DNA from: Trileptium ribeirensis
Taxonomy: Eukaryota > Nematoda > Enoplea > Enoplida > Thoracostomopsidae
Length of the DNA: 64,000 bases
NCBI GenBank assembly: GCA_030248225.1
Contig: JASANE010029006.1
Span: forward strand, 1 to 64,000
Direction: 5' to 3'
Shown here: one piece after another, positions 54,616 through 64,000 of the stretch
Position numbering within the stretch: position 1 is the stretch's first letter
How the letters are laid out: each line of letters starts with the position of its first letter
The notes under the pieces: model-generated
The model's database searches: none
What the model was told of the DNA's origin: nothing
The model's input: only the letters and a program-made list of their open reading frames with translations
Made by a program: the position numbers and the translations under genes

Positions 54616-56082
54616 GTGGCCGAAATTTTGATCGGAAATGCCACTTTTACTGTCTATTAGGTTTTAACATGGCTTGAGGCATCGTTGTGTTATAGAATTA
54701 TTTGCAGTAAGACTAAGCACAACTCACATCTCAGTGGATTACATTCTCGAAAACAGCGTTCAGTAGAGTAACGTGGTCCATATTATAGGTAGGGTGAAGC
54801 AGAGCAGGTTTGTAAGGTTCTGAGAATCCCTAGGGGAAAGTTAGTTGTAGAATCAATTGTCAAAAGAGAATAGGCTAAAAGCAGGGAGTAACCGGAATTC
54901 CGGTTCCGGTTCGGGCGAAAATCGTGTTCCGGTTGCGGTTCCGGCAAAGGGCAAAAACCATACCGGAACCGTAATTCCGTTTTAAAAATTCTGTTTGAAA
55001 TTTTCCACGTTTTTGCTTCATCCTGTAATCCAAACATATGTAATATATATTATACAATGATCAAGCTCCAATACAACCAAGCAAAAGAAAAGATTAACTA
55101 ACCAATTTGCCGTGTGAAACGTAAGTAGGGCACATAATGTGAGCAGGAATTTTTCATAATAACCTGCAGGAGTTTGTTAAATCAAAGCCAGGTCGATGCT
55201 TGTAGCAGGTATTTTACACATCCAAAAGTCTGTGGGATGCGTTTGAATTAAACCCGTCCAACTCGGTAACAGAGCATGGCTTACGCAGAAGTACGTAGGG
55301 TATGCTTGGCTAACATAAATTGCGTCAAGCACCCGCCAGTGCGCTTGTAAACTTGGTAAATCAGTCTAAATTGAAGTAAACTAACGTTATCTGCAACGCA
55401 GCTAGAAACTGCTTTCTTGGCAATGAACTGTATTTATTGAAACTGTGCGAGCAGCATCACAGTGTGTCTCATTTATAGCATTCTGATTAGAAAGTTATCA
55501 TCATTATGATCTAACTACCTGGCACTGTTTGTCCAACGCTAGCCTAAACAGTGTCTCTGACCACTGATCAGAAAATTAGTCTAAAAACTTTTAGTGTAAA
55601 AGTGTAAATCAGTAATGTTTTGAGGATTTACGAAAAAACATTATCGAATTAGATACTGTGATGATAAACCTAAACCCTAAACTAGGTAACAGCGATTTTA
55701 ATTATGATCCGAAATCCGGATTTTATAGCTGGAGTAGTAGTTACCTCAGAAAAAGTTAATCAGGCAGAATTATTAGGTTGATACATTTGTATTATTTTAG
55801 CGACACCAGCGTCTCGTCAATTGACCCTAATTTTAAAGCCAAATTTTTTATATTCTTTGAGCAATCATTATCCGAAATAAAGTGTGTGATTGCTGCACTT
55901 TAAGACATTATGCTACTTTGTTCGTTGAAACAAGTAGGATCATTCTTAAATTGTCCCAAGTCAAGCTGATGGGAGTAACGTTTATATCGGTCAAAAAGTG
56001 GGTTCGGGGGAGCAGCATGGAGTCTCCAACTATATACACAAGTCTTAGTATAAGGTTCATAAGGACGTCAATGTAGGCTAAT
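54616..56082. other. AT-rich DNA; CCGGTTCCGG-rich stretch at 54,893-54,985
   Basis: A short stretch is built from ccggttccgg/ccggaaccg words, giving frames on the minus strand rich in Arg and Asn that are low-complexity artefacts. No gene is recognised in the remainder. Confidence 0.45.
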
Positions 56083-56611
56083 TGCGCGAGTAAACTTAAA
56101 GTGACCAACGATCCTATTTTGTAATTTTGCATAAGATTTGTTGCGGAACAGCTTTTGGTCAATTGAACCTGGGTGAAAAACTTAAATTGAACCTGCAATT
56201 TGAATATAATCTTTTTTTGTGTTGCTGAAAATTCAAGTAAAATTATCCAATTCTTAGAACAGAAATTCGTCGAATTTTGAATTAGATCAATTTTTTCGCG
56301 ACATTAAAAGCTTAACTATAGAATCGATTTGCTTGTGATGTCACTTTTGCATTAAAATTTTTCGCAAACACTGAATAATGTAAATTTAAATTATTAGGCA
56401 TTATGGAATCAAATTTCTGCAAATTGAAAACGCCGAAATCATCTTCGAGCACAAGGTACAATTTCTGGCATTTGGATTTGATTTTGCCAATTTTCGGTTA
56501 GCGAAAACCCGAATGAAATTAGGCCTTTATTCCGTAACAAGGGTTTGTGGTTCGATATCGGTAATTACAAAACAGGATGATTGGTAGGATCACCTTAAAT
56601 TTACTCACGCA
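56083..56611. mobile_element. MITE family F, copy 1
   Basis: Ends TGCGCGAGTAAACTTAA and ttaaatttactcacgca are inverted repeats. Internal sequence matches copy 2 (59,598-60,093) through blocks gaaaattcaagtaaaatta, cactgaataatg/cc, gagcacaaggt/cgaacacaaggt and gatatcggtaat. A taa follows on the right and taat precedes on the left, consistent with a TAA target. Confidence 0.85.
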
Positions 56612-56690
56612 TAAAGTCTCAGGCATAGGCTTAGTAAATCGAGCACCACCTGCATATGGCTCACGCCTCTCCGCTGGACTTGGACCCTTT
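56612..56690 (+). mobile_element. MITE family A relic (A9)
   Basis: aagtctcaggcataggcttagtaaatcgagcacc followed by acctgcat matches the right half of family A. It is adjacent to MITE F copy 1, which may have inserted into it. Confidence 0.5.
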
Positions 56691-57674
56691 AATTTATCGA
56701 AACTAAAAACAGCTTTCGAACGGCTACGACTATGCTAAGCTTAATATGTTTACCACACACAAAATATCCTCATTTCGCTTTAAACATAATTTTTATTCAA
56801 AATTTTAATAATCGCAAACACAAAATTAGCGGCCGCTTGGACATGCTGTACCAGCGAGAGAGTTTGGGTTCTCAAATATGATTTAATCATTGCCCAGCGG
56901 CATCAACTATTGGGATAGCGTTTCAAATAATTATTCGAACAAATGTATTTTAGCAATATAAGTAAGAATGCAATACAAATATACATAAACAGCTATAAAA
57001 GTAATGAATAAATAAATAAAAGAATATTAGTTTATTTATAACCATTTTAGGTTCATTAAAAGAATGAAGATGCTACGATCAAAATCGTTGGGTTAGCGAG
57101 AATTACATTAGATTTATATGTCTACCGACTAGGATACTAGCGTCAAACTGAAAAGTGACCTAATTCTTTTATAGAACTACTGAACTGAACTGAAACGTGT
57201 TTCTCCGAGACGACATGGCTCCCTCGGCCAAACCGCATCCATCATCATCACTACTTAAAAATGTGGGTCTAACCCAGGGATGCGCCCAAGGGATGTGCCA
57301 GGGAGGCCCAATCTCCACATCTAGCATCTATTTTAGGGGCTCCATTGGTGCTCCAGGTAAACATTTTCTGCACACTTGTCAAAAAAACGTAAAAATAAAT
57401 AAAACTTCCGTCTGAATACCCTGATAAAGTCGGCGCTCGGTGGTTATTTCGGCTTTTATATTCTCCCTGGCTCTACCAGTAGGACAAAATTTTGAGCACA
57501 ATTCTAGGTACGCGAATGAATAACAGCATGAATGCAGGCGATAAGAGCATAATCCGACCTAAACCATGGTGTTGTTTATCGCCTGTTCCGGAACAGGCAA
57601 TAAACAACACTCACCCCAAAGTCAAGCTGAAGCGCGTAAGCTATATGCAGTTTGTGCCGTCTTTGCCATACCTA
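56691..57674. other. DNA without recognised genes
   Basis: A 200-bp less AT-rich block at 57,180-57,380 and another near 57,540-57,600 (with a cctgttccggaacagg palindrome) hold short frames without motifs. Nothing else is supported. Confidence 0.35.
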
Positions 57675-57790
57675 CTAAAACTTAAACCTGAGCCCTAGAT
57701 TATGGCTGCCACCACCCCAAATCCTTTTGCCCTAAACAGTTCTTTTTTAAATATATAACCTTGCGCCCCTCAGGTTCACTTGAGTACCAA
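57675..57790 (-). mobile_element. MITE family A, internally deleted copy (A10)
   Basis: Both ends are present (cttaaacctgagccc on the left, gcgcccctcaggttcactt on the right) with gttcttttttaaatatataac inside. The central GGCTTAG region is missing. It shows the terminal inverted repeat AACCTGAGGGGC most clearly. Confidence 0.7.
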
Positions 57791-58264
57791 ATTTGTGTTC
57801 CTAAAGGCGAAAATATATATCTTGTATATCTATATCCGCCGGTGTTTTCCTGAATTTGTAACTTTTGCAATAAATCTTTTTTTAAATCTATGTTTACACA
57901 ATACGAATATCACAAATATATACTGTTTAATTAATTAATCTCGCTATTTTTTGACGATAGATCAACATCTTGATTTTCAGTTTCGCACATTTATATAGTA
58001 TGTCTAATTAAACGCAGCATCAATCCTCGTTTTCTGCATGATTCCTAGGTTATCCTTGCCCACTGCATAATAGACTATACATGAAGATTCTATGTAACAT
58101 ACCCTCTTTAATAAATATATTGCAGCTAGCTTTGGAAAAAACGCTCGAGATGTTTTAAGCCGAACGACTAATTTAAAATTAAGGTATAGAAAGCAAAATT
58201 CGCTAAGTCTACTGGAACAGAATCATAGTCGATTTTATTATACTTGAAAAGATGAGTCGGCCCA

Positions 58265-58570
58265 AGCAAAGCTAAGTCTAGCATTATATCCTACAAAAAG
58301 AACAGCTTCGTGCCGGAAGGTTCAGAGGCAACAGTCAAGGGAGATACCCTTGACTTTTTGAGAAAGTCACCGTCAAACGGTCTCCTAAATTTCCGGTAGC
58401 ATCCGCCCCAACTTTTGAGAGGCGTACTGCGCTCCGGTAACTGCTTCTATTTAGTCATGGGCTTTGTATAAGTCTACTATAAGGTCCTTAGCTTATTTTA
58501 AGACCCAGGTTTAAGCTTGCTATATATGGACGACAGATATCCCGCGTATAGCTTACGCCGCATAACTTGA
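58265..58570 (+). mobile_element. MITE family A copy with insertion (A11)
   Basis: ctagcattatatcctacaaaaagaacagcttcg begins a plus copy. After about 120 bp of unrelated sequence containing an agggagataccctt palindrome, the family resumes with gtataagtctactataaggtccttagctta. The tail is diverged. Confidence 0.55.
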
Positions 58571-58938
58571 CGTATACCACCATCCTACGTCTATTTAAAA
58601 CAATTTAAAACACGAATCACTTTGCCGACCAAGAAAAATAATTCAAGTTTTCTAAGCTTCCTACGAGTAGGTAAAAATGTTGATATACGAGAACCGTTTT
58701 CAATTTGCCTTGATATAATGCTACTAGTCTAATTGTTCTTCTAGGTCTTCGCCAAATAATCATATATGCTGAGTATTTTTTAATGTTTTTTTTGCATTCA
58801 GGATCCAGTTTGAGTTTAAAAAGCTTTCATTTTTAGATATTGTTGCAAAAGCAACTAACCGCAGCAATATGTTGTTGTCTTAAATAATAATACCGTATCA
58901 GTCATGAAGTTATAGCTCTTTATATAGTGTATTGTATT

Positions 58939-59063
58939 CATGAGCGGCGATCCTTAAAAATAGTCTAAGGATGAGCATAATTTTTCTTTAGTTCTTATCT
59001 CCGGATCTTGATTTCTCGGGGGATACAACGTCCTCATCCCACCTCCCGGAATCGCCGCCCATG
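58939..59063. mobile_element. non-autonomous hAT MITE family G, copy 1
   Basis: Termini CATGAGCGGCGATCC and ggaatcgccgcccatg are inverted repeats of hAT type. Flanking 8-bp direct repeats are ATTGTATT (58,931-58,938) and ATTGTATG (59,064-59,071). The 125-bp internal sequence matches copy 2 through gagcataattttt, ttagttctta and ccggatcttgatttct. Confidence 0.88.
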
Positions 59064-59259
59064 ATTGTATGGCATTTACGAAACTTCAAGCGCATTGGTC
59101 CACGAGTCCCAAACTACCGTGCAAATTTGACTTTAATTAATGATTTGTTAAACAAATAAAAAAGCAAATAAAAAAATCTATGATAAGATATGTTTACACC
59201 TAGATAAATAACAAAAATGGTCGTATATTGACCGCTTAAAGACATGAATCCTAATGATT

Positions 59260-60254
59260 ATTGCGTGAGTCCACTTTAGCTGCGTAAACTAAGGTTGTTC
59301 TTTTGTCAAAATCACGAATTGAGTTTCGCAGAAATTCGCGTTTACATTTTCGCACTTGGTATTCGCATTTTTGCGAGCAAGAAATGTCTTATGAAATTTC
59401 GTAATGGCTCTGCCATGTACGAATAAAATTTGCGTTTGCGCACATTGGTCAACTTCGCACGTTTGTCTGCGTTCAACAAATGACATTCTGAACTAGACAG
59501 CAATGTGTACGGTCTGTTCGTGTATTATAGCATGCGAGAAAAACACGACTGGTAATCGCGTGATTACTAGTACGCGGTCAGCACAACACGATGCTAATGC
59601 GCGAGTAAACTTAAGATGATCCCGCCAACCGTCCTATTTTGGATTTTTGCATAAAATTTGTTAAGGAACGGTTTTCGGGTTAATTGAAAATCAGCGTAAA
59701 ACTGTTTGCGAACACAGCGCTTGCGATTGAAATCCATTCTGTGTTCGTCATTTTGTGTTAGCGAAAATTCAAGTAAAATTACCCCAATTTTTCAGAACGA
59801 AAATTTGTCGTTTTGATTGTGACAACACTTTTGCAATAAATTTGTTCGTGAACACTGAATAATCCACATTTAAATGATATGGCATTAGGGAACAGAATTT
59901 CTGCAAATGGAGATCGCCGAAATTCTTCTCGAACACAAGGTCTAATTTCTGGCACTTGAATTTAATTTTGCCAATTTTCGGTTTGTGAAAACTGAATGAA
60001 ATTAAGCCTTTTTCCGTAATAAGGGTTTGTGATTCGATATCGGTAATGACAAAATGGGATGGCTGGTGGGGTCACATTAAGGTTACTCACGCATAAATCG
60101 CAAAAAAAGTGACCATGAGCAGCGTGAATCGCACATCGTGTAGGCGTAAATAAGAAAAAATTGTGATTTGTTCGAGTTCATCGCTTTTGCGATCGTGAAC
60201 TGACTTGACAAAGGAACATCCCATGTGTACGCACCGAAAGTGTACTCATGTAAT
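59260..60254 (+). mobile_element. DNA-element family D, full copy with nested MITE F
   Basis: Left end attgcgtgagtccacttt and right end aaagtgtactcatgtaat are inverted repeats, so both termini are present. It contains MITE F copy 2 at 59,598-60,093. Without the insert it is about 0.5 kb and aligns with 31,785-32,190. No transposase is encoded, so it is non-autonomous. Confidence 0.8.
59598..60093. mobile_element. MITE family F, copy 2, with TAA target duplication
   Basis: Ends TGCGCGAGTAAACTTAAG and ttaaggttactcacgca are inverted repeats. TAA flanks both sides (59,595-59,597 and 60,094-60,096). The family D copy at 32.0 kb has gatgctaa uninterrupted at the same place, an empty site. The 3-bp TAA duplication is what PIF/Harbinger elements produce. 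Confidence 0.92.
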
Positions 60255-60698
60255 AGAAGTTCCATTGAACCGGCACCGTCACTGCTTTGGTTAGGAAGTA
60301 GTCAAACGTAGTAAAAGGGTCAACTAGGGAACTATATATTTGCTACAAAGAAACTATTACTGACTATTCTTACTTTCAGGGAGGTTATTAATTTAATGCA
60401 AAAATTGTGTATTTTAGCGAATTCAGTACAATAAATCTTAGTTCACTAGTTATAGTTGCTGGAACTAAAATTTAGGCTTATGTAAAACATATGGATGTTC
60501 GTCAGAGGGATACATACAGAGCGCCTGGAGTGGCAAGGTCCCAACTACCGTCCAAACTACTTGAAATTATACAGCCACGTTTTTTATAGCGCAGATTGCG
60601 TAAAAATGTATGTTTCTCGGAGATACCCTAATCAAGATGTGAACCAACAAATTTAGCTCTAAGCTAAAAATAACCTACTGGAGAATCCTAACAATCCT
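60255..60698. other. AT-rich DNA without genes
   Basis: Nothing recognisable. Confidence 0.35.
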
Positions 60699-60945
60699 AA
60701 ATTTAGGGTTAAAACATGACTACTTCACGCTCTGCTTGGAACAGTATCAGTGGGAGTATAAGCTTATAACCCTATATGTAAGCGGAATCTAAAGTTGACT
60801 CATCCGTATAGTCGTGACAGAGCTACCATTGCCAAATTTAGGGTTAAAAGATGATTACATCAAGCTCTGTTCGGTAACAGGAGCGATGGGAGTAAAAGCT
60901 TATAGCGCTATATGTAAGCGGAATATAAAGTTGATCACATGGCTA
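60699..60945 (+). repeat. tandem duplication, 135-bp unit
   Basis: aaatttagggttaaaa at 60,699 and 60,834 starts two units sharing gattac/gactac, ctctg-t-ggaacag/ggtaacag, tgggagta-aagcttata and atatgtaagcggaat, ending aaagttga. Diverged by scattered substitutions. A 61-codon frame in the second unit is not conserved in the first. Confidence 0.85.
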
Positions 60946-61539
60946 TATCCTCCACGGAGCTTATACTTATTAATACAGCAAAAATTAGTGAAATTATAAA
61001 ACACAAAATAATGGAAAATGGGATTTTTAGGCATATATGTCAAGATGTAGATTTAGGGATGTAAATTTCTTAAACAGACTAGTTTGTATAATTGCGGGGA
61101 AGATTTCGAGTACTCAATGTCATGCGTTCGATCAGCCGTTGTTGAAATATATATGCTTGTCACCGCGAGCGGATGGTGGTAGTGGCTTTTATGAGCTATT
61201 AGATTCGTCTACGGTAGTTCGACCCAACATGTTTAAAATTTTCTTACAATAATTGAGTAACGATTTAGCTGCAGGATTTGGCTTAAATTTTCGTAATACT
61301 AGTCACTTTTATCGTGCAGTACGTAAATGAAAGTTTTTATCGGTACTGCTAAGATATAAGACGAAACAACCACTATTTTAATTCCAAATTCAATCGGAAA
61401 GGCTTTTGAGACTTCTTTTCAGATATTTGAGAGCTTCGGTTGAGTATGCCGTAACGGGAGCAAAGCAACTGGTTATTTGCCATTGTTTTTTCCGAGCATA
61501 ATTGATGTCACTAGCTGCTAGTGCCAAATCATCCCTGAG
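60946..61539. other. AT-rich DNA without genes
   Basis: A 71-codon plus frame at 61,037-61,252 has no recognisable domain. Nothing else is supported. Confidence 0.35.
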
Positions 61540-61710
61540 TGGCGTAAATAAAATGCAGGACATGCCGTTCTTGATATACTAAAGCCTAAGCCTAGAGCCT
61601 AAGCGACGGTCCTTATATGAGACATATGCAGCTTACCTCGGGGAATTGCCACCCTCCGAACGCTGTTCTTTTTTCTATCGTTATAACGTAACACTCCTCC
61701 GGATTACTTG
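61540..61710 (-). mobile_element. MITE family A copy (A12)
   Basis: ctgagtggcgtaaataaaatgcaggacatgccg, tatactaaagcctaagcc, ggtccttatatgagacata and gctgttcttttttcta through actcctccgga. A near-complete minus-orientation copy and one of the least diverged. Confidence 0.7.
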
Positions 61711-62012
61711 ATGCATAAAGTTTGCAAATTGTAAGTTTGCAAATTTAAAAACAGTAGTTACCTTTATTTTAGAACAATCAACCGCGACGAAAGCTCGGCA
61801 AGCTCTTAAGCATCGCAAAGCATGACTCCAGAAGTTGGAATGAGGTAGCGTTGGCACCCGAAGAGAATTGTATTTTATTTTTTTATAACTTATTTACAAA
61901 GAAAACGTGTTTATTGGCCATTCGCTCCACTGATATCTATTGTACTTTATGTGGGCTTATCGTATCGCAACAAAATTGATATATATTCTGATACCTCAAC
62001 GTTCAGTCCAGA

Positions 62013-62132
62013 CAGGGGCGGCGATCCCTAAAAAAGTGGGGGAATGAGCATAATTGTTCCTTAGTTCTTATTCCCGGATCTTGATTTCTGGCGGATGCAA
62101 CCCTCTCATTCCTCCCGAAATTGCAGCACATA
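62013..62132. mobile_element. non-autonomous hAT MITE family G, copy 2
   Basis: Left end CAGGGGCGGCGATCC is a canonical hAT terminus; the right end is decayed (gaaattgcagcacata). Flanks AGTCCAGA (62,005-62,012) and AGTGCAGA (62,133-62,140) differ at one position and fit an 8-bp duplication. Internal match to copy 1 at 58.94 kb. Confidence 0.8.
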
Positions 62133-64000
62133 AGTGCAGAGCATTTCTGATCCCAAATTTAGGTAAAAATGTACCTGTAGCACGTCTGTGGGTAGTGCAT
62201 ATTTTAATGTCGATACTTTAGGCCGAGTCAAACATGTCACAATGCCGTCTTTGCGCTAGCGGAGCTCATTCCTCAATCTTCCCGTAGGATCGCTCTATCC
62301 TGGATAACAAATCCTGAAATCCCAGCTTGAAAAACTTGGTTCACCAAACATGGGCCATGGGTTATTGGTGCGACTCCTGCCCACGTAAAAACATTTTCCG
62401 GATCCGCCGCCATGTCATTGGTCCCCATTTTCGAATATCACGTTCGTGTAACATTGGAAAATCATTCCAGTGGATTGCGGCTTCTTTTTAAGTAAACATT
62501 CAAGAGTCGAGTCCGTGATTTGCAATATTAGAGGCTGTTAGTATTATTTTGATTCAAACAGAACAGTTTTAGTTAATAATAAATCCTAATAGATATACGT
62601 CTTTTCTACCCAGGACTATATTAAACTAAACATTTTATGTAGTTTGAACTGGGCAGCCGATAAAATCTTACTGTTCCTAAACTCAACAGTCCCAGAGAAG
62701 CATCTAGTAGTTACAACTTACATTATTGCGTAAGCCAGCACTCACGTACAGAACGAATGTTGCAGTCTGATCAATTAAATCTATGCCGCGCTTTGAGATT
62801 AGGCAAAATTGTGTTTCAAAATGGAAAATAATATATACTTTAATTGTAAAATAACAAATACTAAATGTCTTATATTTGTGTTATTATAATTTATAATATA
62901 GCGTATATTATTTATTTATGTATTTATTTACAAGAAATATAAATGATCAAAAATTGTATAAATTATAATTATGTATAATACTTCATAATTGTTCTATCAA
63001 TACAAATGCTATGCAAATAAGATTTTAAGTATAATGTTCACCATGCCCTATTTCCGTCGTGGTTAGAGGTAAATGGTTTAAGATATGAAATAGAAAATAT
63101 CTGAAATGGAAAATTGTTAAAATGTTTTAAAACTTTGTAGAGAAATTTTTAATAGAAAAAATTTCTAATTTAAATGTTATACTACAAATTCGAAGCTACT
63201 AATACGTCAGTTCTGGATGTGGGAAAATGCGGATAAGGTGAAACTCGTATCAGTAATCTTAAGTGTTGCGTGTTTTTGCTTCTACCATTGAGTTACTCAA
63301 TCGCCATTTTTTGCAATCCCAAAATACAATATGAAACATATTACGTACATGCTCATAGGGACCAGGGCGGCTACCCCCTCCCATCCCATTGCATCCCCCG
63401 GACATCCCCTTACCGGTGGCCTAAACCCCCTGAAGCTCCCGCAGTAATCGAAGACATGAGCGCCGAAGGCGCCGTTCACCCTCCCCCCTAAGACCTCCAA
63501 CCCTCCGCTGACGGGCTGAGCCGCCCTTGTAGGTAGAAGGCTCCCACCTCTTCCCAAGAGTACCCAACAACCCCCTTGGACTTTTGACCTGGAGCGTATA
63601 TTACGTATTACTACTCTGAGACATGAAATATAATATTGAGATTCATCAAAACATGCTTCCCTGTAAATCTTAATAAAATATGGTTTTAAGTTTACGTTTC
63701 ATGACCAATATTTATGAACTATATAATAATTTCTTATAATGCATCATTTACGATAAGATACGTGCGCCAGGGCCAAATTATGTCACGCGTCCAACTCAAC
63801 TAGTTCGGGTGAACTATAGCTTAGCTGGACTTCTATGGTACATTTTTATAGCTTAGCTAGTCCTAAAGTGCCAAACAGGGAGCTTTGCTAGGCTCTGCAT
63901 GACAAATGGATTGTCCGGCTGAATTGTCAATTGAGAAATTTTATTTAGTATTGTGCTTAGTGTAGTAACATATTGTTCTATGGTATTTTAGCATTGATTC
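62133..64000. other. AT-rich DNA; GC-rich block at 63,355-63,560
   Basis: No gene is recognised. The GC-rich block contains gcgccgaaggcgccg and C-rich runs, resembling the GC-rich repeats at 30.0 and 31.6 kb, and generates frames on both strands without domain signatures. An AT-rich low-complexity segment lies at 62,820-63,000. Confidence 0.4.

Overview
This window looks like repeat-dense, gene-poor nuclear DNA from a non-vertebrate animal. The evidence is an AT-rich background, no operon-like coding, degenerate LINEs with metazoan-type reverse transcriptases, a Ty3/gypsy-type LTR retroelement, hAT and other DNA-transposon debris, tRNA-derived SINE-like heads and a satellite array. No intact host gene was recognised. 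I cannot name the phylum from sequence alone.

Layout. 1-5,390: unassigned DNA with a few repeated motifs. 5,390-20,336: a large, dead Ty3/gypsy-like element bounded by two homologous LTR segments. In order it carries a gag region containing thirty exact-length 21-bp repeats, a retropepsin-like protease, reverse transcriptase, RNase H, a LINE inserted in the same orientation (about 11.55-14.11 kb), an integrase core with a GPY/F-like tail, a degenerate PHD finger, and then about 3.1 kb of further A-rich coding-like sequence (ORF3) with a long coiled coil before the polypurine tract and 3' LTR. The 3' LTR is followed directly by a second leader and gag copy (to about 22.46 kb), so the locus is the remnant of a tandem LTR-internal-LTR-internal array. 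22.5-29.2 kb: at least six LINE fragments on both strands, one interrupted by a short palindromic MITE. 29.2-39 kb: AT-rich DNA, an internally deleted hAT element nested in a MITE, a GC-rich minisatellite and copies of several interspersed families. 39,382-40,820: a 45-monomer, 32-bp satellite with six-monomer higher-order structure. 41-64 kb: AT-rich DNA with a segmental duplicate, SINE-like pieces, a LINE RT scrap, a tandem pair of possible zinc-finger segments, microsatellites and many MITEs, several with visible target-site duplications.

The recognisable proteins are all transposon proteins, and every one is broken by stops or frameshifts. The most unusual assembly is the 5.4-20.3 kb retroelement: the heptad-repeat gag, the PHD finger after integrase, the unassigned coiled-coil ORF3 and the series of stem-loops downstream of the LTR TATA box form a combination I do not recognise from standard Ty3/gypsy clades. 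All intergenic repeat calls are pattern-based. Boundaries are exact only where target-site duplications or empty sites are stated.
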